Source: Notamacropus eugenii (lineage: Eukaryota > Chordata > Mammalia > Diprotodontia > Macropodidae). Taken from it: a DNA stretch of 64,000 bases. The stretch spans positions 259,619,008 through 259,683,007 of the forward strand of contig NC_092872.1 of NCBI RefSeq assembly GCF_028372415.1. Reading direction: 5' to 3'. Shown here in pieces: positions 1 through 10,540 of this stretch. Position numbers and translations under genes: made by a program. Within the stretch, counting starts at the first letter, position 1. Each line of letters opens with the position of its first letter. The notes beneath the pieces were generated by a model that was not told the origin of the DNA, ran no database searches, and was given only the letters and a program-made list of their open reading frames with translations.

Positions 1-602
1 CCAGGTCAGTTGTTTTTCCAATGAGATATTTCACATTATCTTCCATTTTTTCATTTTTTTGGTTTTGTTTTGTGATTTCTTGGTTTCTTATAAAGTCATT
101 GGCCTCCATCTGTTCCATTCTAATTTTTAAAGAACTATTTTCTTTAGTGAGCTTTTGGACCTCCTTTCCCATTTGGCTAATTCTGCTTTTTAAAGCGTTC
201 TTCTCCTCATTGGCTTTAAAAATTGAGTTAGCCTATTTTTAAAGGTGTTGTTTTCTTCAGTATTTTTGGGGGTCTCCTTTAGCAAGGTGTTGACCCACTT
301 TTCATGCTTTTCTTGCATCTCTCTCATTTCTCTTCCCAATTTTTCCTCCACCTTTCTTACTTGATTTTCAAAATCCTTTTTGAGCTCTTCCATGGCCTGA
401 GACCATTGAATATTTATATTAGATGTTTGGGATACAGAAGCCTTGAGTTTTATGTCTTTCCCTGATGGTAAGCATTGTTCTTCTTCATCTGAAAGGATGG
501 GAGAAGATATCTGTTCACCAAAAAAGTAACCTTCTATAGTCTTATTTTTTCCCTTTTGTGGGCATTTTCCCAACCAGTTACTTGACTTTTGGGTCCTTTG
601 TC
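1..602 (-). mobile_element. Older HAL1/L1 copy, left part (ORF1 side)
   Basis: Read on the minus strand, this continues the element whose 5' end lies near 4155. It carries the end of the 5' UTR and the start of ORF1, including a Lys/Glu-rich coiled-coil segment closely resembling that of the plus-strand HAL1 at 1191-2210. The copy is cut at 602/603 by the younger HAL1 and runs off the left edge of the window. HAL1 elements are L1 derivatives that keep ORF1 but lack ORF2. Whether this older copy was HAL1 or full L1 cannot be decided here. Confidence 0.8.
190..573 (-). pseudogene. L1/HAL1 ORF1 fragment (coiled-coil region)
   Basis: A 127-residue open frame matches the N-terminal half of the ORF1 product at 1191-2210. 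Both share a KTIEGYF-like start, a DEEEQCLPSGKD block and then heptad-rich coiled coil. ORF1p is the trimeric RNA-binding chaperone of L1 elements. The frame breaks near 190, and homology appears to continue in another frame down to about 20, so the copy is decayed. No RNA-binding domain is visible because the copy leaves the window. Confidence 0.7.
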
Positions 603-616
603 AAGAGTAGGGTATA
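603..616. repeat. Target-site duplication, left copy (HAL1)
   Basis: AAGAGTAGGGTATA occurs here and again at 3409-3422, exactly flanking the plus-strand HAL1. A perfect 14-bp direct repeat is the expected mark of L1-machinery integration. Confidence 0.85.
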
Positions 617-3408
617 CTGGGAGGAGCCAAGATAGAGGAGTAGAAAGAAACACATATGCTAGCTCCAAACCCACAGCCCATAAAATACCTGTAAAGAAGA
701 ACTCCCAACAAATTCTGGAGCAGCAAAAGCCACAGAACAACAGAGTGGAGGAGATTTCTGTTCCAGAGAGACCTGAAAACCTGACTCGAAAGGTCTGTCT
801 CGCACCAGACCTGGAGCAGAGCCCAGTCCTGCCTTGGCCGCAGGGTACCAAGAGGAACAGATCCCAGCAGGCTTCAGGGACAGAAGCTCCAGTGGCTGCG
901 CAGGTCCCTCCACCCACAGGTGCCAAAGGTTGGTGAGAAGGTCTCTTTGGCGGGTCGAGAGGGGAGTGGGGTGTCCCCATAACTCGGGCCCCCTCGGAGG
1001 CAGCAGTGGTGGACAGGGGCTCCCAAAGCAGGCAGGAGCTTGGATCCATTGTAGAAGGTCTCCATATAAAGCCCCTGAGGGAACTAAGCCTCGTGAGGCA
1101 GCTCTGCCCCCACCTGAGCACCTGAACTTAATCTCACACTGAATAGCAGCCGGGCCCCCCCCCGAAAGCCCTGAGGCTGGGAAGCAGCATTTGAATCTCA
1201 GACCCCAAGCACTGGCTGGGCAGATCTGGAGGCGAGGTGGGGGTGGAGAGGACACTCAGAAGTCAAGTCACTGGCTGGGAAAATGCCCAGAAAAGGGGGA
1301 AAAAAATAAGACCATAGAAGGCTACTTTCTTGGTGAACGGGTATCTCCTCCCTTCCTTTCAGATGAGGAAGAACAATGCTTACCATCAGGGAAAGACACA
1401 GAAGTCAAGGCTTCTGTATCCCAAACATACAGAATAAATATTCCATGGGCTCAGGCCACGGAAGAGCTCAAAAAGGATTTTGAAAATCAAGTTAGAGAGG
1501 TGGAGGAAAAACAGGGAAGAGAAATGGGAGAGATGCAAGAAAAGCATAAAAAGCAGGTCAACACCTTGCTAAAGGAGACCCAAAAAAATGCTGAAGAAAA
1601 TAACACCTTGAAAAATAGGCTAACTCAATTGGCAAAAGAGGTTCAAAAAGCCAATGAGGAGAAGAATGCTTTAAAAAGCAGAATCAGCCAAATGGAAAAG
1701 GAGGTTCAAAAGTTTACTGAAGAAAATAGTTCTTTCAAAATTGGAATGGAACTGATGGAGGCTAATGACTTTATGAGAAACCAAGAAATCACAGAACAAA
1801 ACCAAAAGAATGAAAAAATGGAAGATAATGTGAAATATCTCATTGGAAAAACAACTGACCTGGAAAATAAGTCCAGGAGAGACAATTTAAAAATTATGGG
1901 ACTGCCTGAAAGCCATGATCAAAAAAAGAGCCTAGACATCATCTTTCGTGAAATTATCAAGGAAAACTGCCCTGAGATTCTAGAACCAGAGGGCAAAATA
2001 AGTATCCAAGGAATCCACAGATCACCACCTGAAAGAGATCCAAAAGGAGAAACTCCTAGGAACGTTTTGGCCAAATTCCAGAGTTCCCAGGTCAAGGAAA
2101 AAATATTGCAAGCAGCTAGAAAGAAACAATTCAAGTACTGTGGAAATACAATCAGGATAACACAAGATCTAGCAGCTTCTTCATTAAGGGTAGAAGGGAG
2201 TGGAATATGATATTCCAGAAGTCAAAGGAACTAAGACTAAAACCAAGAATCACCTACCCAGCAAAACTGAGTATAATACTTCAGGAGAAAAAATGGTCTT
2301 TCAACGAAATCAAGGACTTTTAAGCATTCTTGATGAAAAGACCAGAGCTGAAAAGAAAATTTGACTTTCAAACACAAAAATGAAGAGAAGCATGAAAAGG
2401 TAAACAGCAAAGAGAAGTCATAAGGGACTTTACTAAAGTTGAACTGTTTACATTCCTACATGGAAAGACAATATTTGTAACTCTTGAAACTTTTCAGTAT
2501 CTGGGTAGTTGGTAGGATCACATACATACACACACGTGCGTGCACACACACAGAGAGAGACAGAGAGCACAGAGTGAATGGAATAGGATAGGATCGTATC
2601 CAAAAAAAAAAAAAATGAAATTAAGCAGGGAGAGAGAAATATATTGGGAGGAGAAAGGGAGAAATGGAATGGGGTGAATTATTTCTCATAAAAGAGGCAG
2701 GCAAAAGACTTTTTAGTGGAGGGAAAAAGAGGAGAGGTGAGAGAAAAACATGAAGTTTACTCTCATCACACTTGACTCAAGGAAGGAACAAAATACACAC
2801 TCATTTTGGTATAAAAACCTATCTTACAATACAGGAAAGTAGGGGAGAAGGGGATAAGTAGGGTGGGGGGAAGATGGAAGGGAGGGCAGTGGGAGGAGGG
2901 AGCAATTTAAAGTCAACACTCTTGGGGAGGGATAGGATCCAAAGAGAGAACAGAAGCAATGGGGGGCAGGATAGGATGGAGGGAAATATAGTTAGTCTTA
3001 CACAACATGACTATTATGGAAGTCATTTGCAAAACTACACAGATATGGCCTATATTGAATTGCTTGCCTTCCCAAAGAGAATGGGTGGGGAGGGAGGGAT
3101 GAAAAGAAGGTGGAACTCAAAGTTATAGGAACAACTGTCGAGTACTGTTCTTGCTGCTAGGAAATAAGAAATACAGGTAATGGGGTACAGAAAGTTATCT
3201 GGCCCTACAGGACAAAAGAGAAGATGGGGACAAGGGAAAGGAGGGATGATAGAAGAGAGGGCAGATGGGTGATAGGGGCAATCAGAATGCTCGGTGTTTT
3301 GGGGTGGGGGGGGAGTGGATAAATGGGGAGAAAATTTGGAACCCAAATTTTGTGAAAATGAATGTTAGAAGTTAAATAAATAAATTAAAAATTATTAAAA
3401 AAAAAAAA
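617..3408 (+). mobile_element. Nearly complete HAL1 (half-L1) retrotransposon
   Basis: The element starts with a GGGAGGAGCCAAGATAGAGGAG-like L1 5' end, has a GC-richer 5' UTR to about 1190, and then ORF1 (1191-2210, with remnant coding to about 2320). It passes directly into a purine-rich 3' UTR and ends in an A tail at about 3396-3408. No ORF2 (endonuclease/reverse transcriptase) sequence lies between ORF1 and the 3' UTR, which is the defining layout of HAL1. A perfect 14-bp TSD flanks it. A CA/CG-rich microsatellite sits at about 2520-2560. Such elements depend on L1 ORF2p supplied in trans (established knowledge). Confidence 0.85.
1191..2210 (+). pseudogene. HAL1 ORF1p-like protein, C-terminally frameshifted
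   Basis: A 339-residue open frame. Residues about 70-225 are Lys/Glu/Gln-rich coiled coil, which trimerises ORF1p. Next comes the RRM-like segment containing ENKSRRDNLKIMGLPE, and then the C-terminal domain with RNVLAKF and a KKQFKYCGNTIRITQDL block. These give the usual ORF1p order: coiled coil, RRM, CTD. The frame ends at 2208-2210 after a shift near 2190, while matching C-terminal coding continues in another frame to about 2320. An alternative ATG at 1282 lies one frame off, separated by a G/A homopolymer. The upstream 30 residues read from 5' UTR are probably not authentic. This is a decayed copy. Confidence 0.8.
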
Positions 3409-3422
3409 AAGAGTAGGGTATA
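3409..3422. repeat. Target-site duplication, right copy (HAL1)
   Basis: A second perfect copy of AAGAGTAGGGTATA, directly after the HAL1 A tail. It partners 603-616. The first two As overlap the tail, so the true TSD could be 12-14 bp. Confidence 0.85.
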
Positions 3423-4157
3423 TTCTGGGAATCTGTAAGATCTCAGTTCCTCCAAGGTGGCACAATCAAGCATGTACACTAGTCTGGGAGCAGGAGAAAT
3501 TTTTGTCCCTAGAATCTTAGCAGAGTTTCCTCTCCACAGCCACCTGGCCTCCAGTTCAGCCAAGTCAACATTGGGGGCTGATTTTCAGATAAGCTGGATG
3601 GGCAGGGCCATTCAGTGTGAGACAAAGAGCAGCTCCCCCAGGGCCTCCACACAGGGCCAAGGCAAGAATCAGCTCCTCAGTGCCCCCAGGGTTTTTAACT
3701 CCAATAATGGATGTGCTGCTGAGCCTGTCTGATGTGACCTCTGCTGCCACTGACCAAGGCCAGAGCTATGGGAAGGCCCTTCTCCCTTCCCAGACAACTG
3801 GAAAAATCCCATCACTGACCTTTGGTGCCTGTGGGTTGAGGGATCTGGGAACCCAAATCCCTTGACTGGGGATTCGCTGCTGCTGGGACTGGAGATTCCT
3901 CCCCTGAGGGCTGTTTGAGAGCCACTCACTGAGGCCAAGGCTGGGCTGGGCTCTGCTCCACATCCCGTTCAACAGACATTTCCCTTGGGCCTTTCAGGTC
4001 ACCCTGGGCTGGAAATCTCCTCCACTCTGTTGTTCTCCACTTCTGCTGCTCTAGAATTTGTTGAGAGTCCCTCTCTACAGGTATTTTTTGGGCTGTGTGG
4101 GAACAGCCTCTGTATCTGTGTCTTTCTACTCCACCATCTTGGCTCTGCCCCCTCAAA
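3423..4157 (-). mobile_element. Older HAL1/L1 copy, right part (5' UTR)
   Basis: Read on the minus strand from about 4155, this begins GGGGGCAGAGCCAAGATGG, the typical start of a marsupial L1 5' UTR. It follows the same order of blocks as the 5' UTR at 620-1190 of the younger HAL1. It is continuous in the older copy with 602-1 once the insertion at 603-3422 is disregarded. Confidence 0.8.
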
Positions 4158-4187
4158 TAAGATTTTTTTTTAAATTGTTTATACATG

Positions 4188-4430
4188 CAACTAGGAAATA
4201 AGATATACAAGCAATGGAGTATAGAAATCTACCTTGCCCTACAAGAAAATAGAGGGGATGGGGATAAGAGAAGGGAGGGGTGTGATAGAAGGGAGGATAA
4301 ATTGGGCAAAGGGGCAACCAGAATGCACACTGTCTTGGGTGGGCAGAGGGGAGAGATGGGGAGAAAATTTGGAACTCAAAATCTTGTGGAAAAGAATGTT
4401 TAAAACTAAAAATAAATAATTTTTTTAAAA
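4188..4430 (+). mobile_element. HAL1 3' UTR fragment with A-rich tail
   Basis: The order CTAGGAAATAAGATATACA, a GGGGATAAG purine stretch, then AGAAAATTTGGAACTCAAAA and a terminal AATAAAT/A-rich tail matches the 3' UTR of the HAL1 at about 3155-3408. It lies in opposite orientation to the 5' end of the older element at 4155. It could therefore be the 3' half of a twin-primed, 5'-inverted copy (inference), or a separate truncated insertion. Confidence 0.7.
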
Positions 4431-4439
4431 AGAGGGAGG

Positions 4440-4560
4440 GATGGGGAGAAAAACAAAACCCTTAGAACAAATGTGCATAGCCAAATAAAACAAATTTCCA
4501 CACTAGCCTTGTCTGAAAAAGTACATCTCTCCATACTTATCAATGCACCTTTTAAACTGT
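4440..4560 (-). mobile_element. L1 3' UTR-like fragment
   Basis: The block GAACAAATGTGCATAGCCAAATAAAACAAA recurs with variation near 18190 and 33480, in the same antisense L1 context. It is short and degraded, and boundaries are approximate. Confidence 0.45.
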
Positions 4561-5575
4561 GTCCCCTAGAATTGAAAATAGTATTTCAGATGAAGTCAGA
4601 TTCTTCAGAGTAGAATGTGGTAGGACCATCACTTTCCAATACCTGGAACCTATGTCTCTCGTAACTCAGCACCTTAGGCTTATCCTTCATACTGTTGACT
4701 TACATTGAATTTGGGGTCACTAAAACCCCCAGAAACTTTTTAAATCAAGTTCTCTCTAACCATGCCTTCCCTCATCTTGTATTTATGAAACTGATTTTTT
4801 GAACCAACATGTAAAACTTTACATTTATCCATATTGAATTTCATTTTATTTCATTCTTCCCAATGCTCTAGTCTAGGTTGTGCCAAAATTCTTTTGGGCC
4901 CTGACTATCATCCAGAGTATTAGTTGTTCTTCCTAACTTCAAGTTATCTATAAATTTGATAAGCATACTACCTATACCATTATCCAAGTCACTGGAAAAA
5001 ATTTTAATGTAGTAGACACTCTACTGGAGATTTTTGCCATGTTAACATTGGATTAATGACTACTCTTTGTGTACAGTCACCCAGCCAGTTCTGAATGAGT
5101 ATGATATTACCTAATCAATATCTCTCCATCTTTTCCACAGGAAGAGTATATGATACCCTATTCAAAACTTTGCTAAAATCTAGTTAAATGATATCCGTAG
5201 CATTCTCTTTATTTGACAGGTTAGTAGTCTTGGGGAAAAAAAAGGTAATGAGTTTAGTCTGGCATGACCTATTCTTAATGAAATCAGGTTGGCCTTTTGT
5301 AATTATTGATTCTCTAATTTGGACAATTTAATGATCTTTTCAAGAATTTCCCCAAGAATCAGTCAAGCTCACTGACCTTGTAGACTCTGTTGTCTTTCCT
5401 TTTTTGAAAATCAGGACAACATTTACATTCTCTAGTCTTGGGGCATCTCTCTCATTTCCCTTGATTTTCCAAATATTATTGGCAATGGTTCACCAGTTAC
5501 ATCTTCCAGTTCTAATTATGACCCAAGGATGTAGTCCACATGGACTAGGGGACTTGAAATCATCAAGGGCAACTT
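4560..5575 (-). mobile_element. CR1/L3-type LINE fragment
   Basis: The stretch contains amniote CR1/L3 landmarks in antisense. These are the CACTAAAACCCCCAG block, the ATAAATTTGATAAGCAT block, the AATGACTACTCTTTG block, the CTAAAATCTAGTTAAATGATATC block and the GTCTGGCATGACCTATTC block. On the minus strand they correspond to the reverse transcriptase region and 3' end of the LINE. It has many indels and no long open frame, so it is ancient. Part of the same family lies at 54175-56220 and 58150-58430. Confidence 0.7.
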
Positions 5576-7372
5576 TGTTTTCTCTCCTATCATCACAGAT
5601 TCTGAGAGTTGGGAGGGACTTTAACCATCGTCCCCACTGTAACACACCCAACAAGTGGTCATCAGGCCTTATCTTAGGTATCAACTTCATTAGTCATTTT
5701 TGCTTTGTCAAATCCAGTGCAAAGGTCACTCTATTTAACAGAAGAGAAGCAAAATAAAAACTATTGTCAGTGAGACCGTCAGTATGCCTTTATTAAGCTT
5801 CCACTACATGCTGTTATCTGTTATCATTGTCCCATCCTTCCCAAGGAGTGGTGCTGTCCTTTTTCTGATCATTTTTCTCCAAATATTGCTAAAAAAAAAA
5901 AAAAAGCATTTTTGGTTGGTACCCTGAATATCATCTTTCAGCCCCCAGGAAACTGAGGTCCAGAGGGGAAGTGACTTGTTCAAGATCACACAGTAATGAA
6001 CAGAGCCAGGATCTGAGCCTAGATATTCTGACTCCAGACCCAGTGCTTTACCTATTTTTCCTTTTTTGAAAGAACCTATGATTTCTCAATGTAAGGACCT
6101 CCTAGTGAGGAAGTCTCTGATCCACACAAATTGGCAACTGCTCTGTATTCTATGATCTTAGAGAGTTTTTTGGGACACTAAAAGGTAAAGTCATTTTCCT
6201 AGAGACACTCAACTTCCCCTACCCCCACCCTCACCTCTGCCCCGCCACTGTTGGCTTCTGGCATCTGGGTCCCATAGACCACAGTGAGGTTTGAAAGTAC
6301 CTTTTCTTCTCCCTCCACCTCCCCAGATTGTCCCAATGTCCACAAGGAGTTACAGTTACCATTCTATCTGTCCTGGATTCATCCTGACTGTCATAGGGTT
6401 TCCTTGTACAGATACTACCTGTTTGTCCTTCAGGAAAGTCTCTTTATTGTTTTCACTAAGAATAATAGTGATGTCCATTTTTGTAATACTTTGAGTGCTA
6501 CGAAGTCCCAGCCCCACAAAGTTGGCGGACCAAATAACTTTGTAAGAGGATAAATCCTGAGCCAAAGGGATCTCAGAGAAGAGGAAACTGGGGCCAAGGA
6601 AAGCTTTGTGGCTCCTCCAACATTCCAAAGGAGAGGAGAGGCAGAATCAGGGTTATTCCTGATTATTTCCCAGTTGAGAAAACTGAGAGCCAGAGAACTT
6701 AAGCTACCTGCTCAAGATCACGCAGCAAGTGTCAGAGCTGGGGTCTGAGCCCAGCTTTCCTGGCTTTGAGTCACAAACTCTTGCTACTTCACTGGAGTCT
6801 TCACATGAAGGAATGAAGAGGTTCTGGTGGGATTTCAGTGCCCTCGAACTCAATGGCAGAATGAAAACGGATGGTAACTCACAATCCTATGGAACTTCGT
6901 CTTACAGTTTGTCAAGTACTGTCTTCACATCAACCTTGTTTAAGGTCAGCATTCTCCTTTCACAAATTCAGTAGCCTGTAGGACCCTGGGCAAGTCATTT
7001 GACCTCTTTGTTTTCTAGGCAACTCTCTGAAAGCCATAGGTGCTAAATTGCATCCGCAGAGGGAATTCACTAACAAAGGAGCTCCCTATCCCAATGAAGT
7101 TATAGTTCTCTCTTTTACACAAGAGGAAACTGAGGCTCAGAGAAGTAATTTTCCCACTGTTACCAGCCCTTAATGGATCAGAGCTAAGGTTCAAACCCAG
7201 ATCTCCTGATCCTAAATACAGTGCTTTTTTCCTATTTTTTTTTAAGGCTCAGCTCAAACTCCCCCTCCCATAGGCAATCTTTCCTAAACCCCCCACTCTC
7301 ATGTCCAGATGTCAGGATTCTCTTTTCCCCAAATCACTTTGTATTTATTTTGAAGTCACTTGTGGGCAGGTA
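5576..7372. other. Intergenic stretch with MIR/CORE-SINE fragments
   Basis: No gene is seen. Antisense MIR-type fragments, recognised by the GAGGAAACTGAGGC and AAGTGACTTG...CACA blocks, lie at about 5940-6050, 6570-6770 and 7100-7230. A fragment of the 'GAGAGTTGGGAGGGAC' type lies at about 5590-5660. The rest (6060-6560 and 6780-7090) shows no recognisable feature. Confidence 0.55.
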
Positions 7373-7629
7373 TTGTCAGGTGGTACAGTGATTAAAATGC
7401 CAGGCCTGAAGTCAGGAAGATGCAAGTTGAAATTTGGCTTTAGACACTTACTAGCTGTGTGATCCTGAACAAGTCATTTGCCTCAGTTGCCTCATCTGTA
7501 AAATGGACTGGAGAAGGAAATGGCCAGCACTCCAGTATCTCTGCCAAGTAAACTCCAAATGGGATCACCAAGAGTGGAACACAACTGAAAACAACTAAGC
7601 AACAACTGTGTGTGTGTGTGTGTGTGTGT
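7373..7629 (+). mobile_element. Mar1/WSINE-type CORE-SINE with (TG)n tail
   Basis: A tRNA-like head (AGGTGGTACAGTGATTAAAATGCC) is followed by the CORE block (TAGCTGTGTGATCCTGAACAAGTCA). The marsupial SINE tail (CTGGAGAAGGAAATGGC, then ACTCCAGTATCT and CGAAGAGT-like blocks) comes next. It ends in AACAACTG and a (TG)n run at about 7607-7629. Confidence 0.8.
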
Positions 7630-8479
7630 TTCTAGGTTCAGTTTCCAGCACAATTCCTGGCACTCAGTAGGTGCCTAATAAATGCTTATAAACTGGCTGA
7701 ATTGAAATACACATACAGACTAATGACAATGGAGGGATACAATATATAGAGTCCATATCTCAACTGCTGAAAACTACAGATCGAATTCTTGTCAAATAAA
7801 TCCTATTGTAAATATGCTGGTGAGCCTGGAGTGCACAGGTACACTCCCCAAGCAGAGCAAAGCAAACTCAAATCCTTTCTGTCAGTCACCACCCTGTGTT
7901 TATCTGGAATACACAGGTAGGGCACAGAGAAGAATCAGTGACTTGCCTAGGGTCACTGTCAATATTTATCAATAATTTGTCAATGACTTAGAATTTAAAG
8001 CAGAGTCTTCCTGAATCCCAAGTCAGCCTACTATTCACTATCAGCTCACCACCGAATATTAAGATCATTATTATTATAATCAACATTATTAGGACCCAGT
8101 AAGGACAGAACAGATCCTGGGTCTTTTCTTTCTCTAGCTTGGGGAGGGAACAGGATAAGCATTTATTAATCTCCTAAAGAGCTGGGCAGGCTCTCCTCCC
8201 GGGAGCCCAGTCTAGGCTGCTCTGAAATTCGCCTCAGGCAACATCAGTGTCCTGGAACCTTCCCTCCTCACAGCCTGTCTGGCTCAACCTGCACACTGAC
8301 CAGTTGATCGGTCCAGACTGGCCACTGTGGCTGCTTCCCCTCTCCCTCCTCACCTCCCCCCCACTCCGCATCGATCCCAGGTTAGCCTTCTAGGGTAGGC
8401 TAGGCCCCCAGGGCTTGCATTGGGCCCACAGCTTCTCTCCCTCCCCCGAAGGCTTCCAGTTTGGCCACCTCCCCTCCAG
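7630..8479. other. Intergenic stretch, little recognisable
   Basis: An L2-type 3' piece (CACTCAGTAGGTGCCTAATAAATGC) lies at about 7660-7690. No gene, RNA or complete repeat is recognised elsewhere. From about 8150 the sequence becomes GC-richer and low in repeats. Confidence 0.4.
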
Positions 8480-8730
8480 ACTTAGAGCTGGGCTCCCCCC
8501 CTCCCCCTGAATGGCCCATTAGTGAAGCTCATTGTGATGTAATCGGATTTCTCCCCTTGTTAGTCTGCAATGAAAATGTCTTCTAGACTCCTGAGGGAGG
8601 AGAGCTGGGGAAGTGGGGGAGGAGGTCGGGCACCCCATTCATCCTGAATTAAATTCTCTCAGCTGAGCTGTGAAACTATTCAGGCGGTAGCTGGCAGCTG
8701 CAGCCTCCAGCTTCCTTGACAATGTCCTAG
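8480..8730. promoter_or_regulatory. Candidate conserved non-coding element
   Basis: This is a repeat-free block among repeats. It holds closely spaced binding-site-like words: CCCATTAGTGAAG and TGTAATCGGATT (homeodomain/OTX-like), CTGAATTAAATT, CAGCTGAGCTGTG and GGCAGCTGCAG (E-boxes). It lies about 15.7 kb past the TSPAN15 stop codon. The call rests only on composition and motif density. No alignment was possible, and function is inferred. Confidence 0.3.
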
Positions 8731-9119
8731 CCCACCCTGCCCCCTCTCCCAGCCCCTTCCCTGGACCAGGAGGGGTGGGCTAGGGCTGCTGGAGACTTGT
8801 GTCTGTGAGCTCTGGCTTGGACTGGCCTGGGTGGGGGGGCAGTATTGCCAGAATTCTGCCCTCCCCAATACAGCTTTAGACCAGTGAGGTCAAGAGGGAG
8901 CTGGAAGCTAGTAAGGAGCTGGGTCTCCGACGGAGGGGATGAGGAGGTGGAGGAAGGAAGGGAAATTGAGGAGGTCAGCAACTCTTGTGGCAGGAAAAGA
9001 TCCATGGTCAGTAGGACTTTTAACAGCTGTATGACCCTGGGCAAGTCACCTTCTCTAGGCTTTGCTCTACACACAGGTAAAAGGAGAGAGTTGCTTTTGT
9101 TTAGTTGAGATTTATAATT

Positions 9120-9625
9120 AGAAGGGCCCTTAGAAATCCTATCATCTAGACCAGCCCCCTGGATTTAGAGAGGAGGAAACTGAGGCCCAGGGAGGTGAAG
9201 TGACTTGTCCAAAGACAATATAGTAGTAGAAATAGTAGTATTACTGGTGTAGAGGTACTGGTAGAAGTAGCAATAATAGTAGTAGTAAAAATAGTAATAT
9301 GAGGTATTAGTAGATGTAGAAGTAGTAGTGACAGAAGTAGTCATAGTAGTACTAGTAGAAGTAGTAAATAGTACTAGTAGCAGTAGTGCTAGTAGTAGCC
9401 AAAGTAGTAATAGTACTAGTAGAAGTAGTGGTAATAGTAAAAATAGTAGTACTAGCACTTTGGTAGAAGTACTAGAAATACTAGTAGAAGTAGTAGTAGC
9501 AGCTAGTAGTAGAAGCAGAAGTAGCGCCACTTGTAGTAGAAGTTATTGTGGTAGTAGTAGCACTAGTGGTAGTGGTAGGTCAGAGAGCTAGGATTCAAAC
9601 CCAGACCCTCTTCTTGACTTCTATT
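9120..9625 (-). mobile_element. MIR-type CORE-SINE interrupted by a TAG microsatellite
   Basis: The left arm 9120-9218 carries GAGGAGGAAACTGAGGCCCAGG and GTGACTTGTCC. The right arm 9578-9610 resumes with GAGCTAGGATTCAAACCC. The gap is filled by an expanded TAG repeat where these SINEs normally read ...CTAGTAAGTAGC... . Confidence 0.7.
9219..9580 (+). repeat. Imperfect (TAG)n trinucleotide repeat
   Basis: About 360 bp of GTA/TAG/AGT triplets with scattered changes (AAA, GCA, ACT and so on). Spurious Ser/Val- and Leu/Thr-rich frames on both strands come from the period of three, not from coding. It sits inside an antisense CORE-SINE. Confidence 0.9.
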
Positions 9626-9754
9626 GTGTTACTTTACACCTCACCACCCCCAGACAATAAGTAAGGTGCTCTCCACTGATCCACACATCAGTTTCCACCT
9701 CCCCTGTAAAATGTGATATCTTTGAAATGAAATACATATGGGATGATGAATAAA

Positions 9755-9925
9755 TAGTTATACCTATATATATCTAGTATATATCTATAGTTATATCTAT
9801 ATATCTGTATATAGTTAGAGATAGTTCTATGTATATATACATATATGTATGCTGAAAATATGGATGTAACCCATATGTATGTACATGTGCATATATATGT
9901 ATATATACACACATACATACATGTG
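9755..9925. repeat. AT-rich TATATC/TATACA microsatellite-like stretch
   Basis: Runs of TATATATCTA, TATAGTTATATC and ATACATATATG with no unit held constant for long. Confidence 0.75.
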
Positions 9926-9944
9926 TGTACTGAACAATTATGGG

Positions 9945-10540
9945 CCAAAATGATGTTTAACAACTCAGCCAATAAGCATGTACTAAGTCTGTGTCTGGAC
10001 TGTCCTGGGCACTGGGGGAGATAAAAAGTGGAAGCAATCTTTACCTTTGAGGAGGAGGTTACAGTCTGGTGGGGGAGAGACAACATGTGAATATAGAAAT
10101 ATCTACAAGATAACTGCCCCATCAATACAAAGTGAGGAGGGAGGTGTCCAAGCATGTGGGGAACTCTGGGAAGGCAGCTTGTAGGAAATGGCCCTCAAAC
10201 TAAGCCTTGAAGACAACCTAGACTATGTAGAGACCCAGGAGAGAAGGAGCACACAGGACATTGCGTATAAGAAAGACCAGTTTAGATGAAAAACTCATGG
10301 AAAGGAATAATGCGCCGTAAAGATGGGAAGGAGGGCTGGAGAAAGATTGTGTAAGACTTGAAATACCCAATTGTGTGTAAGACTTGAAATACCCAATTGA
10401 GTTTATATTTATTTCACCCTGCAAGTAACAAGGAGACACTATTTACCTGCAAAGTTTGTCCTGTAAGGGACTGAAATCTCTTGAAATGAATTAAACCAAT
10501 ATTTGCTGAGCACTAGCTCTGTGCTAGGCAGCAAATCTTT
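9945..10540 (+). mobile_element. L2-type LINE 3' fragments
   Basis: The words CTGTCCTGGGCACTGGGGGAGATA, GAGGAGGTTACAGTCTGGTGGGGGAGA and GGGAAGGCAGCTTGTAGGAAATGG follow the order of the mammalian L2 3' region. A second start, ATTTGCTGAGCACTAGCTCTGTGCTAGGC, appears near 10500. A 28-bp local duplication (TGTGTAAGACTTGAAATACCCAATTG, twice) lies at about 10348-10400. Confidence 0.55.

Noticed and set aside
534..1255. Frames of up to 198 codons over the HAL1 5' UTR
   Set aside because: GC-rich 5' UTR of the retroelement, unrelated to known proteins, with overlapping frames on both strands.
9165..9591. Long Ser-rich (+) and Leu/Thr-rich (-) frames
   Set aside because: They come from TAG/CTA triplets, which lack stops in some frames. 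No coding signal.
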